Below are positions 23,463 through 36,376 of a stretch of 64,000 nucleotides of DNA, piece after piece. Every line of letters begins with the position of its first letter. Position 1 is the stretch's first letter. The position numbers were made by a program, and so were the translations under genes. The DNA is from Chelonoidis abingdonii (taxonomy: Eukaryota; Chordata; Testudines; Testudinidae): positions 22,719,228 to 22,783,227 of the forward strand of contig NC_133778.1 of NCBI RefSeq assembly GCF_003597395.2, written 5' to 3'. A model generated the notes under the pieces. That model made no database searches, was not told the DNA's origin, and saw nothing but the letters and a program-made list of their open reading frames with translations.

Positions 23463-24120
23463 TGTTACAGGGTCCACTCACCATTAGGTCACCTCCTCCT
23501 GGCAGCTCTGGGGATTAGCTTCTCCCAGGTGCTGAGCCCTCCTCTGGTGATCTCGTCCTCTGGTGACCTGTCATCCTCTTACTCTTACTTCAGGAGCAGC
23601 AACTTGCCATTTGTGATTTGGCCCTCCAGCCAGGTCATTATGGGCCTCTCCTTCCAGAGCAAACTGTCCCTGGCAGTCCACTCTCTACTGCCTGGTCTGT
23701 GCCACTTCCCCAGTGGCTGGTAGGGGAACCCAGGCCCACCTTCTATTCCGGGTTCCAGTTCAGATGCCCTCTCTTCAGCACCCAAGTGCCGCACTATCCC
23801 ACGCCTTGCCACTTTTCCCCAATGCCTTTCCTACCTTTCTTGCTTTCCCCCCACGCCAACCCACCCCCCTCTGGATTTGCCAGCCCAAACTCCCTGCTCC
23901 CAAGGAGTACCCAGAGGCTACTTACTCCTGTAGCCCCTAAACACACCTCCCTCCTCCCAAGGAGTGACTGCAGATGACAACTCAGCCAGTGCTAGCTGCT
24001 CTCAGCTTCATACAGGCCCCGCTTGTTCCCATCCAGCTGAGCCTCATTTAATTAATCTCTGCTCCCTGGCTCCTCCTCCAGGTGCAACCGGGGCAGTAAA
24101 TTGGTCAGCCTAGCCACCAT
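23463..24120 (-). mobile_element. LTR fragment, minus strand
   Basis: Begins TGTTACAGGGTCCACTCACC, the plus-strand reading of a turtle LTR whose other end normally reads back as ACCCTGTAACA. The body is CT-rich with 'ccaaggagtgactgcagatg' near 23957, also characteristic. The far end is degraded near 24110 and no target duplication is visible. Frames at 23529-23977 lie inside it. Confidence 0.65.
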
Positions 24121-24124
24121 AACT

Positions 24125-24685
24125 CCTTCCGTTTTTGTGTGAGGTGGACACCCCATCCCAGCCTCCCATATGTGCCCAAACTAGGACTGGGAAAACACAG
24201 ACGGAAATTATTTTCCAACATTTACATTCTTGAAAAGCTTGTACTTTGACAACGCGTGTGCAGCCTGTGAGTGGAGTGACATTCACTCTCCTGCAGAGGC
24301 CTCGCACATGGCCTAGGCATCAACTAAGACCCAGTTCAGACCTCAACTTTTTTACCCGCTGAGTAATTTGTTGTAGGATTTTTGTCTGAAGTGTTCACTG
24401 GCACAATATGCACAGCTAACCAGAGGCAAACAGAGTTTGGCATAAAACATTTTAATAGTTTAAACAGAAATCAGGATCTGTTCACAAAATTATCTGTGAC
24501 CAAGAACAGTAGCTCAGAATACTTGGTTCACTGTGGCTGTCCAAGCCACCAAGTAGCCCATGCAATCATAACAATGGTATAAAAGGTCAAGCCAGGACAT
24601 GTTTAATGGATGTCCTGTTTTAACTAAAACACAAGTCATTTTAAGTCACTAGTCTAGGAAGGCCAGCTGCGCTCTAAGCAGCACA
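24125..24685. other. Non-coding stretch
   Basis: Nothing recognisable. Confidence 0.5.
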
Positions 24686-24689
24686 GAAT

Positions 24690-24860
24690 TGTACTTCAGA
24701 TTTTCAGCAGCACTCACCGCCCAACAGCTGCATTTGTGACACTTATGCTCAGATTTTCCAGAGAAGCTTATGTTTCATGTGCTCAACTCTTCTGAAAACC
24801 CGGCCACCTATGCTGGTACCTAACCAGGAGTTCCGAATTCTTTTAAAAATCTGGCCCTGA
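24690..24860. repeat. Palindromic MITE remnant
   Basis: 'cagattttccagagaagc' (about 24750) faces 'caactcttctgaaaaccc' (about 24784), with a second half ending 'aaaaatctggccctgat'. It resembles nested or rearranged palindromic MITEs. Confidence 0.4.
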
Positions 24861-24864
24861 TACA

Positions 24865-26800
24865 CTTCCACTACATTTCTTGTCAACTATTTGGACAGTG
24901 GAAGACAGTCGAGTACACTGCCTGCCTCGCCTGGCATGAAATGTTTGCAGTAAATGAACAAATAAAGTGTTACAAATGAAAGGCTAGAACTTGCACACAG
25001 TTATGCACCTCAATCATTTTACTCCTGTGGGTAATCTCATTGAACTGAATGGGATTCCACATGGAAGCAAAGTTGCCACAGTCTTTGCAGGATAAGGGCC
25101 TAAAAAATTTGACTTACTCTGCAGCCAGGTTAAAATTGGGCCCCATTTTCTCTCATTCTGCCACCCTTGTTTTAAGCTATTTGAGTAGGGTAAAAGTATG
25201 ATATAAAAGACTAATTGCAAAGAAATCTCTTTCCATACAGTTTCACATCTGGCAGCAAGTTCGGAAGAAGTGAAGCATCCAAGTTCTTTTCCGGTTTGTC
25301 TGAAAAATTTGATCCACACGTTGTTTTGTGTGTGTCAATTCATTTTCATTTGGCAGGCAAGACAAAAGGATTCCTTCATTTTCAACTACAGCTTTTATGC
25401 AGAAAAAGCCAGGAGATCGGTGCAAGCAGAAAAAGGACAAGCTACTACAACCCCACGGCAAGCCACAGTTGATGCTTGAAACAACTATTTCATTTCAGGA
25501 AGGAGAACTTGGCCAGAGGAAAGCAAGAAAGAAAAGGGCACATTCTGCTCTGCTAAAGAGCTTCTCAATGTGCACACCATGAGGTTTCCTTGTATGTTGT
25601 TGTCATCATCTTCATTAAGCTGTGGACAGCTGTCTGGTATTTTGCTTTCTGATGTTTTTAATTTAAACCAGTTGTGCACCTACCTGCACTATCAGTGCGA
25701 GGCTACTGTAGAAAATGGAGTTTAACCCTATCAATAAACACAGCAGGGAGGGAGTCATTAGGGCTTGAAAGCCATTAGTACCCTGATGCTCTGCAGCAGC
25801 AGTAGCACAGGGGTGCTCAGCACAAGTGCACGTCCCTCAAGACGCTAGCACTCAGGCAAGACCTTGCTCCTTCATGTCAGCTCTCCCCAAGGAACAATTA
25901 ACAATGTTGTGGTGCCCTCGTCAATTCAGGGACACTGTGGAGAGGCAGGAAATTCAACTTGGACAAAAAAATAAAAAGGCTCTGACGTTTATTATACAAG
26001 TTGACAAGTTTTCCCCCTGGGATTGGGGCTGAACTCCCCATGTCTCTCTGCCCTTTGCTGCTGTTGGCCTGCAGGGTTTCTTTTAAGCAAGGACAGACGC
26101 ACTAGCAGCACAGAGCATGCCTGGGAGAATGAGTGGAGGGAAAGCTCCTTGGAAACTACTAAATGGCCAGCAAAGCCAGAAGAACCAATCCAAGCCAATA
26201 CACCTTCTGGCTGCAGCTTTATTTTCAGCTCCAGCAACATCCTTCAGCACAGAAGTGACAGTATTAAACCCTAGCCCCAGAGCTGCCACATCAGCAAGGG
26301 CACCAGGTGACTGGGAGCCTCTGTGTCTCAGCTGTTAGTTCCATTAGCTACCATGCTCTGGAATACTAGAAAGAATGTGTATAAACAGCTCTTTGCACCA
26401 TAAACACAGACAAGACATCCAGAGCAGGGGACACACACACCCATCTTTGCTATGTCAGAGAGAGTTTGATAGCTGATCCCTTACATGAGTAAATATGAGA
26501 AGACTGTTTAGGTTTTTCCATTTTGATGCCATACTGCCAGTGGGCCAGCACCACCGCTAGGAGAGGAGAGGCCAGGCTTGGGAAGAGATCTGTAGGTCTT
26601 AACTCACATACTAGATCATCACACAGATGCAGGACAAGGAACAAAACGATCTTTAAAACCATAAGGACCAGGCTGACAGTTGATGTAAATTAGCTTAGCT
26701 CTATTGCCTTCAGCACATAAACCAACATATCTGACGTTTAAAATAGTGAATATTTTCTTTGATGAAGGACAGTTTTGTACCTTAAATGTATTGTATTCTA
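24865..26800. other. Non-coding stretch with one MITE fragment
   Basis: At 25005-25110 there is a degraded MITE ('cattttactcctgtgggtaa' to 'tttgcaggataagggcc'). Otherwise unique. The overlapping frames on both strands (25014-26338) lack splice or domain support. Confidence 0.45.
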
Positions 26801-26804
26801 ATTC

Positions 26805-27065
26805 ATTATGGTCATGCCTAGATGCTCTGACCAGGATCAGTGCCCCAGCATGCTAGATTCTGTACATACACATAGCAATAGACAGTCACCACCAGAAAAT
26901 GCTTGCAACCTAACTAAAAGACAGATTAAGGAAATATTAATACCCCCCCCCCCTTTAAGAGAGGTTCAGGAAGACAAAGTGGTTTACCCAAAGGCATGCA
27001 GGAAAGCTGGGAATTGAATGTAGGCCTTCCGAGTGCCAATCTAGTGCCTTCCCAACAAGATAAGC
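26805..27065 (-). repeat. Old SINE pair: repeat copy 3 and MIR-like, reverse
   Basis: 26815-26905 matches the block at 14385 and 17996, degraded. From about 26955 to 27060 the plus strand reads 'agtggtttacccaaaggcat', 'gctgggaattgaatgtagg', then 'ctagtgccttcccaac', the reverse of a MIR-type tRNA head. A poly-C run sits at 26944-26952. Confidence 0.5.
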
Positions 27066-27069
27066 CTTC

Positions 27070-27505
27070 ATCTCTGTAAATTGTTTCGGCCAAGAATATT
27101 GTTCCCCTTATGACCACTTGGCAGTTTCAGTTTCATTGGACCCCTTAATACGACAGTGTTGGGGACAGGAAGGAATAGGAAACCTCAGAACTCTTCTGAA
27201 AACCTGGAAGTGTATCCAAAGAGAAGACGAGCCTCTTGTGCAATAGCACAACCTGGGCTTTTAGCTACTTCTTTGGGACAAGAGGCATTTGAGTCAGACT
27301 TCAACCCATTGTTGCTCATCACAGAACTTTCCCATTCAAATAGGCCTGCTAAAGTCAACTGTGATCATAACTTCTCTTTCCTGCTTCTGCCTTATCTTTG
27401 TACATCTTCCCTGTGACTCCCTGCTGAGCAGAGACAAGCACCCCCCTGCAATCCTACCTTTTGCTGAATTCATTATACTCATTTGATTAATTTTTTTTTT
27501 AAAAC
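27070..27505. other. Non-coding stretch
   Basis: Nothing recognisable; ends in a short T-rich run next to the LTR below. Confidence 0.5.
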
Positions 27506-27512
27506 AGCTGAC

Positions 27513-27954
27513 TGTGACAGGGTCTCTGCAGGTCCCTCCTGGCTCCTGCCCCCTCTGGGCTGAGAAAGTCACACAGAGACCTTTGGGTGCAGTGCTCACC
27601 TGGTGCTTTTATTTACAGGCTGCGATCGCACCACCTTTCCACCATACACGTAGCCCCTTCTTACAGTCCACCAGTAGGAGAATGGGAGCGAGCAAGCTCT
27701 CTGTCTCGCTCTCTCTCTCTCTCTCTCTGCTTCCCCTCTCTGCCTTTCCTCTACTGCAACTTCCATCTTTCCAGCTCCTCTCTTCTGGCGTCCTTCCCCT
27801 GGGGCTTTTATTCAGCCCCAGCCTGATGAGGCAGCAGCTGTTCCAGCTTCCCCAAACAGGGCCAGGTGATCTACCCAGCTCCAATTCACCTCCCTTAATT
27901 GCAGCTGGAGTGACAGGGTTGGCTAAGCAGTTTTCTGCTTAGCACCCTGTCACA
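27513..27954 (-). mobile_element. Solo LTR, 442 bp, minus strand
   Basis: The ends TGTGACAGGGT and ACCCTGTCACA are perfect 11-bp inverted repeats. They are flanked by the perfect 5-bp duplication CTGAC (27508-27512 and 27955-27959). AATAAA signals lie on the minus strand near 27608 and 27807, which gives the orientation. It contains a CT microsatellite at 27709-27728. With 11-bp inverted ends it could in principle be a DNA transposon, but TG/CA termini plus poly(A) signals favour an LTR. Confidence 0.85.
27709..27728. repeat. (CT)n microsatellite in LTR
   Basis: Ten CT units inside the 27513-27954 LTR. Confidence 0.95.
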
Positions 27955-27959
27955 CTGAC

Positions 27960-29095
27960 CTACTGACTGATACTGGCCCTCCTACTTCCTGGAACCCAGC
28001 AGGTACTGACTGACACTGCACTCTAGGTTTGGTGTAACCTCACCTTCATTTTTTACCTCCTTTAGCCCCATTCAGCAGCAAACAAAACGGATTAACCCCA
28101 AAATCTCTGTCAAACTCCTTTTCCCCTATGCTCATTTCTTGACTTTTTGAGATTCTCTCCCCACTATGATCATTTTTACGATATGAAAGCACAAATCTTT
28201 CTCCAGGTTTGTCATGGGCAGAAAATGTATCTTATTCCAATACTTATGCCTCGTTTGCCTACTACTTATCAGATGTGGTCTAAAAACCTGGCTCTGTGGG
28301 GCTGTTATTTCCATAGCATTTCAAAAGAAGGAGGTATCTGTCTGCTCAGAAAATTCTTTTAACAGATGTGCAGAGCAAATTAATGTTTTGCATACTGCAT
28401 TTTCAGCAGACAAGTCTTTGAACAGAAAAAAGTTTGGGGTTTCATAATAGCTTGACTGCTCAGATTACTCCTGCTAATAATTTGTTTAAAGGATGTAGGA
28501 CAGACTTCTGGAAGGCATATTGATCTCTTTGAATCAGCAGCCTATCATCCAAGATAATAACCCTGAAACAGCTTGGCTGTAGCTGCCAAGTAAAAGCCAT
28601 TCTTTCAAATAATCACATTCCCAGGGTCAGCAAGGAATATTTAAACCGTCACATTTCTATTGTTTTCCATACGATTACTTCCCCCAGGAGAATGCAAATA
28701 AGTTTAGATGGGAATGGCTATCCTCTCTCCCCAAACAATAGTTAACAGTGCATCGATACCAGTACATCACGCACCTATGGGTAGTGTCAAACTAACACCA
28801 GAGTCAAGGCTGGGTGACACAATGTGAAAAAGAGCTGATTTTTGTTAGACATACCTATGTACATTACCTCTCCCAACCATCTGCTCCCTACATTTGCAGA
28901 TATCCTGTAATGTCCATCAACATTCTAAGCAGCACTGGAAGTCCTTATGAGGTTAGCTGTGACCTTCATATTTCATGTATCATGGAGCTTCCACAGGATC
29001 CAAAACTTGTAGTGTATTTTCAAGGAAGACCTAGAGTAAGAGAGATTTGAAAGCAGAAGGTAGATCAGGAATTGGTTCCTTCTTTCATTGCGTTA
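27960..29095. other. Unique non-coding stretch
   Basis: Nothing recognisable; short frames only. Confidence 0.5.
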
Positions 29096-29098
29096 AGA

Positions 29099-29445
29099 CT
29101 AGAGCTGGGAAAAAAAATTTCAGTGAGTGGTAAATTTGCCCCCCAAACATGCATTTTTCAGACCACCAAGGCTATTTGTGACTTCAAGTCAAGTTCAGTG
29201 AATAGTTTTACTGGAAAAAAAATTCAGCAAAGATAAAACATTCCAAACTCGTTTGACATTTCATTTCAAATCAACATTATTAAAATGAAATGTCATCTCA
29301 AAATGACATTTGAAATTTTTTCTTTGATCTAAATCAATTGTTTCCATTAGGGAAAAAAATCAGTTTTTGTTAGAAGTGAACTGATTTTTTTTCCCCAGAT
29401 TTTTCAGTTCTTCCACCAAACTGACAAATCCATTGATTCAGCTCT
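29099..29445. mobile_element. A/T-rich palindromic MITE
   Basis: The left end CTAGAGCTGGGAAAAAA faces the right end ATTGATTCAGCTCT. The interior is strongly palindromic around 29280-29320 ('aaatgaaatgtcatctc' facing 'aaaatgacatttgaaat'). Flanks cgttaaga and aattaaga match at 6 of 8 positions, compatible with a decayed hAT target duplication. Confidence 0.6.
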
Positions 29446-29449
29446 AATT

Positions 29450-30408
29450 AAGAATGTTAAGAGTAGCAGACTGGAAAGAAACTAGTCCCCATCTTAAGGA
29501 TACAAGGTTCTTTTGTTTACCTACCCCATTGGCAGGAGGAAGGACTGTGCACAGAACTGATAAATAAGCGGGGCTGACTCATTCTGGGCAACACATCTTG
29601 CTAACTTCAACCAGGATATACTGGGATAGGGTGAGGGCGAGCTCAGTAGACTGATTCTTGCCAGAAACCTTGGGAATAGCAGTGTTACCAACCCCAAGTG
29701 CTCAGAAAATATGGCTCAGGGCACCAGAACTTATTTTTAAACCAAATAATATATTTTGGGTTCTTTCGATTTGCTATCTGCTTTTGAACTTTTGGGGCAC
29801 AGTTGGGTCACATTTGCAAGATTTCTCTGCAAGCTTTTCACTACAAGCAGAAAGACATTTTTTTTTAAATGAAAAATGAGATTCTCAGAGACTCCAAGGG
29901 CTGGGGCTTTGAGAAAAACACAAAATGTGGCAAAAGTCACAATAAACTCACAAGTATTGGTTGCCCTGGAACAGCCACACTTAGGGAGGAACCTTAGGCT
30001 AAGGTTTATGTTCTGTTGTCGTATAGAGAGTTATCAGTAAAGCCAGACCCCAGGAAAAGCGGGAAGAGGGTGTATAGAGGCTGTTGGGCGTGTGCTGGGA
30101 ACACAGCATGTACTCACCAGTAGTCAATGAGGAGCTGTTCCTTTGGTCCTGGATCTTCACCTTCAGTGTGAATCACAGAAAGAGATTGTCCTACTCTGAC
30201 CCATCATCCAGTCTGTTGGGAGTGGACCCAAAGGCCAAGTGCCCCACGTTTCCAAGCCAAATGGGTCCAGTCACTGTGTCTAGCCCTGGGATTTTGATGT
30301 GCGCATCCCTGACTCAAACCTCGTCTGAGCCCTTCCTTAGGACATGAGAGTGCAGCTTTCCCAGACTCTTCCCCCAGTGCATCTGACCTCCTGAGACCCA
30401 CTAGTCAC
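29450..30408. other. Unique non-coding stretch
   Basis: Nothing recognisable. Confidence 0.5.
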
Positions 30409-30411
30409 TTA

Positions 30412-32473
30412 GGGTACATCTACACTACGGGATTAGTCTGATTTTACATAAACCGGTTTTGTAAAACAGATTGTATAAAGTCGAGTGCACGTGGCCACAC
30501 TAAGCACATTAATTCTGCGGTGTGCGTCCATGGTCCGAGGCTAGCGTCGATTTCCGGAGCTTTGCACTGTGGGAAGCTATTCCGTAGCTATCCCATAGTT
30601 CCCGCAGTCTCCACCGCCCCTTGGAATTCTGGGTTGAGATCCCAGTGCCTGATGGGGCAAAAATCATTGCCGCCAGGTGGTTCTCCCGGTAAATTCATCA
30701 ACTCATCCTCTTCCTCCAGGAAAGCAACGCGCAGACAATCATTTACACGCCCTTTTTCCCTGGATGCCTCTGCAGACCCATAGCACCGGCAACCATGGAA
30801 CCTGTCAGCTTTTTTTTTTTTTACTGACACGTATGTGTACTGGATCCCTGACAGAGGCGTTACGTGCGCGCTACACACAGCATTCGTTGCTTTTGAATGA
30901 TAGCGGATGATGTTTCATTTGTTCTGATACTGTTTGCTTGCATTGTTACTGGCAATAAGATGACGGTTATCTGTCATTCTTACTGTTTGCTGCTATATGG
31001 GTGCCCTGGCTGAGGTCGGCTGGGCGGCGCAAAGGAAAAAATGGAATTGACTCCGAGTCATCCTCCTTATGGTCATCTAAAAATAGATGTACAGTCCTGC
31101 TTAGAATATGGGGCGATGTCTAGGAACCCAATGTATGAGAGCCAGCTGCTCCGTGTCAGATCCCGCAGAAATCACGAGCTGCATGGCACTCACGGGGTTG
31201 CCTGCACAACCCACCTGTGGATTCCCTCTCCCCAACCTTCTGGCTTACCGTGCAGTGTCCCCCCCATTTGTGTCATACATTATAAAAATGCAGAATAAAA
31301 ACATGACTGTAGTGAGATAAAATGAGGAGGAGCAGCCTCTGTCTGCTATTACAGTCCAGCAGAAAAATTAAGCGGCAGGAGAGGACCAACCATCCTGCTG
31401 CTATGATAGTCCAGGCCAGTACAGAATCTTCCTCTTTACACAGGAAAGGAGGGTTGCATGGAGCTCAGCCCCCAGTTGCTATGGAGAAGTTACCAGCTGT
31501 TCTGTACCATCTTACTGGAATGAACCAGGAAACATTCCTTTTTTAACCCGCACCCCCATGCCAGCCTCACCTGAGGCCGCCAGGACACCACTGGCTGATG
31601 GGACCGACAGATAGCAGTCATTTTTACCGTCTTCACCAGGGCAGGGGAGAAGAGCAGATACGCTCTCACTGCTGCAGCATTGCGTCTACCAGCAGCATTC
31701 AGTAGACATAGGGTGACACTGAAAAAAGTCAAGAAATGATTTCTTTCCCTTTTCTTTCACGTGGTGGGGGGAGGGAGTAAATAGACGAGCTATACCCTGA
31801 ACCACGCCGGACAATGTGTTTGAACCTACAGGCACTGGGAGCTCAGACAAGAATGCAAATACTTTTCGGAAACTGCTGTGGACTGTGGGATACCTGGAGT
31901 CCTCAGTACCTCCTCCCTCCCTCCATGAGCGTCCATTTGATTCTTTGGCTTTCCGTTAAGCTTGTCACGCAGCACTATGTAGCCTGGAGATTTTTTTCAA
32001 ATGGTTTGGCATTTCATCTTCTGTAACGGAGCTCTGATAGAACAGATTTCTCTTCCATACAGCGATCAGATCCAGTATCTCTCGTATAGTCCATGCTGGA
32101 GCTCTCTTTGGATTTGGGACTGCATCGCCACCCATGCTGATCAGAGCTCCATGCTGGGCAAACAGGAAATGTAATTCAAAAGTTTGCGGGGCTTTTCCTG
32201 TTTACCTGGCCACTGCATGCGAGTTCAGATTGCTGTCCAGAGCAGTCACAGTGGTGCACTGTGGGATACCGACCGGAGGCCAATACCATCGATTTGCGGC
32301 CACACTAACCCTAATCCGATTTTAGCGCTACTCCTCTCGTTGGGGAGGAGTACAGAAACCGATTTAAAGAGCCCTTTATATCGATATAAGGGGCCTCGTA
32401 GTGTGGACGGGTGCATCGTTAAATTGGTTTAACGCTGCTAAAATCGGTTTAAACGCGTAGTATAGACCAGGCC
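30412..32473. mobile_element. Harbinger-like transposon, 2.06 kb, non-autonomous
   Basis: The ends GGGTACATCTACACTACG and the complement of GGCCTGGTCTATACTACG are inverted repeats. The flanks are TTA (30409-30411) and TCA (32474-32476), a near match to the TWA duplication of PIF/Harbinger. Subterminal blocks recur in mirror form: 'cacactaagcacattaat' with 'tgtgggaagctattcc' on the left, 'gcactgtgggataccgacc' with 'gcggccacactaac' on the right. Short frames within (30520-32432) show no transposase-like domain that I recognise. Confidence 0.8.
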
Positions 32474-32476
32474 TCA

Positions 32477-33509
32477 CACATATTCCCACCTGGGCTGTGG
32501 CCACTCTTGGCATCTAGTATATTTCCTTTGGGAACAACATGGCAGGAACCAAAGAGCACAGGCTTAGGCAAGGAATTTATTCACTTTACTTTTAAAAAGT
32601 GCTAGAGCGTTATAAACCTCTGAAAAAAAAACAACACGAGTCCTAGCATGTCCCCTCCCCTAGTCTGATATCAATCCTTCTGAAGTTAGTCAGGTTCTCA
32701 GGCCAGGCAGAGTCCCTCCTGGCACCTATCGCTCCTGTATGTCCTGCTTCCATGTAGCAATGGTCAGGACTCCCTGCTAAGAGAAGCAACCTCTCTTAAA
32801 TACAGCAGCTCCATTTGCCGGGCTGGCACCCCTGTGTAGAAAATCTATAATTCCATGGGTTAAGCCATCAGGTGAGAGAATCAAAGATGATGGTTCCAGA
32901 TTGCTCTGTGACAGCTTCTCAGTGACGGTCCTTCAGTGAGGCATCAAGCATCTTTCCTGAGCGGGGCACATGTCTGGAGTACATTACAATCACCTGCCTT
33001 GGGCAAGGTTTAATAGGTGTTCAGAGCATAATAGAAAATGAAGATTTCAATTTGGTACAGATGTATCCCACTCTGTCACTGTGGTGTTAGCACCAACCAG
33101 AAAGTTTTACTGAAGGAGAGATGGGTGAGTGGTTGCCAGTTATTCCCTTCCTGACGTTAGTAGCCCTGGAAAGGTTTCCACACTCCTTAGCTAATCTTTC
33201 CATAGCAAAGGAATAAAATATTTGTCACATCACTATCTGGAGTCAGACCTCACAGGGAGTGTGTAGCGAGCCCTGACCTCCAGGATGCTCTCATATGACC
33301 CCCTCTTGTTTATACTGAGCCTTCTCTTCTCACTTGCACCAGTTTCACATCTCAGTGAAGTGCGTTCTGGTTTACACAGGTTTCAGTGAGTGCCAAAAGA
33401 TCCTGTGATGATGGGGCAGGCCCGTGGGGTTGGTACTTGACATGATCTAGTACAAATGTGGCCACCTTTATGGGTGTCTCATCCTGCAGCATCAGGGCTG
33501 TTCTAAGTT
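32477..33509. other. Non-coding stretch
   Basis: Nothing firmly recognisable. Confidence 0.45.
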
Positions 33510-33517
33510 GTCTTCAC

Positions 33518-33640
33518 TAGGGTGACCAGACAGCAAGTGTGAAAAATCAGGACAGAGGGTGGGGGGTAATAGGCACCTATATAGGAAAAAGCCCAAATAT
33601 CGGGACTGTCCCTATAAAATCAGGACATCTGGTCACTGTA
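33518..33640. mobile_element. hAT MITE, 123 bp
   Basis: The ends TAGGGTGACCAGA and TCTGGTCACTGTA are inverted repeats with two mismatches. They are flanked by the perfect 8-bp duplication GTCTTCAC (33510-33517 and 33641-33648). This is a widespread turtle MITE with 'tatcgggactgtccctataa' inside. Confidence 0.92.
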
Positions 33641-33649
33641 GTCTTCACC

Positions 33650-34790
33650 AGGGACAACTGTGGTATCTGGGTTTGGGTACAGGTAGGGGGTCCAATGAAC
33701 TGATCAGATCCATCGGCTCCAGGTTTCTCAGCCTGTGGGGCACCCCATACCCCCTCTTGTCCACCTGTGTCCTGTCAAGGGAGGTATTGGCTGCTTTACT
33801 CTCTCCATCTTTCTGCTACTGACGGGTCTGGGTTCCCTCCCCCATGTGGCATTACCTTGCACTGCTCCCTGCCATCTCTGTGGCAAAAGGCAGGGAGCAG
33901 CCCCATGTAATGTGGGGGGGACAGTGGGAGAAAGGAGGGAAAAGAACTGAAAGGGAAAGAGAGGAAAATACGAGAAAAGCCCATGAGCAGGATAAAAATA
34001 GATGAAGTAGGGGAGCTAGAAATGGACGCAAAGAGGTATGGCATAGAGTCACCAGTTTCCTGGGAGTGACCGAACCCCCTTTAGTGCGCTGGGCCCCAAG
34101 GTCCCACACACTTCCACAGGGGAAGGCCCATGGCCTCCAAGACTCAACTGTTGGCACCAGCATTACCTGTCTCTCTCCATGGCTCCCTGCTCCAAATCTG
34201 TAGCCAAACCAAACTCCCACAGAAGGCTTGTTCAGTGCCCCTCCATGGGGCAATGCCCTCAGTGAGTATTCACAGAAACACAAGCAGCCTTTGCAAAATA
34301 AAGTCATTTGGCTACAGAATCTGAAAGTCCTGAGGTTAGCACAGAGAGGCAAAAGTTAAACCATAGTCCACCCTCATCAAACGAGTGCCCTGAGGAGCAC
34401 GCCAAGCTGTGACGGACTCCATCTTGGTCTTTCTCTCTTCCCCATTCCTTCCTGACACCTTGTTTTCCAGTTCACAAGCCCCACCTGCTGGGGTTTCCTG
34501 CCGCTAGGGGTTACTTGTTCTGTTGTTGGGGCATCTTTGTCTTGCTTGGCCATCTATAGATTTGGGCTGTTTTCAGCCAGCTCTTTAATGACTGTATTCA
34601 TTCCCTGCAGACAGCAAGGTCACACACACACCCCTCCCTTTTGTCTCCTTTGCTCTTCCAGAAGAAATGGTAACCCTTTGGCACCCAATGGTTATCAATG
34701 CCATGTACCGAGGGAAACTGAGGCATGCCTAGGATTTATAAAAATACTACAGAAAATTCTCACTTCTTCACACATGGCAGGATGACGAGG
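33650..34790. repeat. Probable LTR-derived sequence, unclassified
   Basis: The segment 33660-34740 has the texture of decayed turtle LTR or ERV flank: CT-rich, 'gtgacggactccatcttgg' at 34410, 'gtaccgagggaaactgagg' at 34706. A hairpin 'gctccctgcc'/'ggcagggagc' sits at 33862-33898. No ends or duplication could be fixed. Minus-strand frames (33796-34352) are not supported as genes. Confidence 0.3.
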
Positions 34791-36371
34791 ATGAGAGGAA
34801 ATAAGAGAAGGACTCAGGACTTGATCTATCCAACCAAAACCAGCTTTGGAACAGCTATGTTAGTTAAAATACTCAGGAACTACAGAGTATTGGAGGGAAA
34901 TTCAGTTGCTCTGAAAGATAAAAAATTTCCTCATCGTTTTCTAGAAGAGGCAGAAAATGAAAGAAGTAAGAATAATTTCACAAAGGGCTTTGTCAGAGAC
35001 TCTCTGAGAAGCTGACAGCTCTGCAACGCATACATAATTTACAGTCTAAAATATTCATTTTACTCAAACTGCAGATGAATCTTAAACTGAAATGAGAGCC
35101 TTGAAATGGGCATGAACAAATGATAATTTAACCCAACTAAAGCAATTCATAATGTAAAAGATGACCCATTATGAGGAGGAGAAATGCAATGGGAGAATAC
35201 ATTACAAAATAGAGCCCCAGGAGATTTTAGAAGTTGTACAATTGTTTATTCATATTTGCGTCAGAGTGCAAGAAAAATTACACTTTGAAGGCAGCCTTAT
35301 TAACTGAGCTTTCCAGGACCCAGAAAAGTTCCACTCTAGAAGATGCTGGGGGTTGGAGGTGAAAAATTCTCTCTGCTTCCTGGAAAGAAACTGCATACGA
35401 TTTTAACAATTCGGTGTTCCATTCGGCCTGGTCAAACAAGAGCATCCTACCATCAGCTCTCTAGCCATCTCTCCTTTTGCTTCACTGGATCACAGGCCAT
35501 CTGTGACCCAAAGTGATCTGAGGGAGCTAAGCCTGGGACAGGGTATTTAGGGACCTATTAATAGAAAATGTCAACAGTTCATTATAAAATCCCTACCATG
35601 ACAGAGAGCAGCAGTCCTCTAGCCCACCTGGAAATGTCTCTCAATCATTGTGAACCAGGGGGTCAGGCCACAGAATTCTGCTCTTCCAAAGAATTCATCC
35701 TAACCCAGGAAAATTAAAACCTGATGTTCGACTTCCCATAAAAGGGAACTGTTACAAGGGTGGTCCTCTCCTAACTGGGCTGTCAGCCACATGCTGTGTG
35801 AAACCTCACATTACACATGTCCCTCCAGTTTGGCTTGTACTTTCGAATGACCAATCAACTGCAAATTTCAGTGATGAGTGAGAGGGGATTGGTCAAGGCT
35901 AAGCAGAGACAACCAAATTCTGATAGGCCTTTCCACATATGTTCATGCAAAGAGAACAAACCAGAGGAATTACAGAGCCTGCCAGTCCTGGATCCAGCAA
36001 AACCCTTGAGTTGATCCTAGGCAGAGTCTCCATATTTCATGGTGCAGAGGGGCAACCCTAGACGCGGATTAAAGATGCCGGGGACATGCTTTGTGCACTG
36101 TAGTGCACATTCCCCATCCAGTCTCCCCTGATTGAACTGCACTCGCCATGAGCAGAAAGAATATGCAATAGAGAAGTTGGAGGGGCCCTAAGTGGCCTAG
36201 AAAACAGGTTGCAAATTAGTGCTGTAAAAGCAGGGGCAAATAAATACTCACCTGAACTGTGGATGCTTTGCACCCAGCTACTGGTACAAAGTGGCCAGAA
36301 AGCAGGGGGTGCTGGCCATGGGGCTATCACTCCATATGGGCGTGAACCCCATGATGGCAAAGGATCTGTTA
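34791..36371. other. Non-coding stretch
   Basis: Nothing firmly recognisable. A frame at 34725-35015 has a lysine-rich open stretch but starts in repeat-like sequence and shows no splice sites. Confidence 0.45.
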
Positions 36372-36376
36372 GGCTG

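Noticed and set aside
27587..27942. Serine/leucine-rich frames on both strands
   Set aside because: They translate the CT microsatellite within the solo LTR at 27513-27954.
33852..34352. 166-codon minus-strand frame
   Set aside because: Composition-driven, inside probable LTR-derived sequence, with no recognisable domain and no conserved start context.
34725..35015. 96-codon lysine-rich plus-strand frame
   Set aside because: No splice sites, domain or compositional contrast with the flanks.
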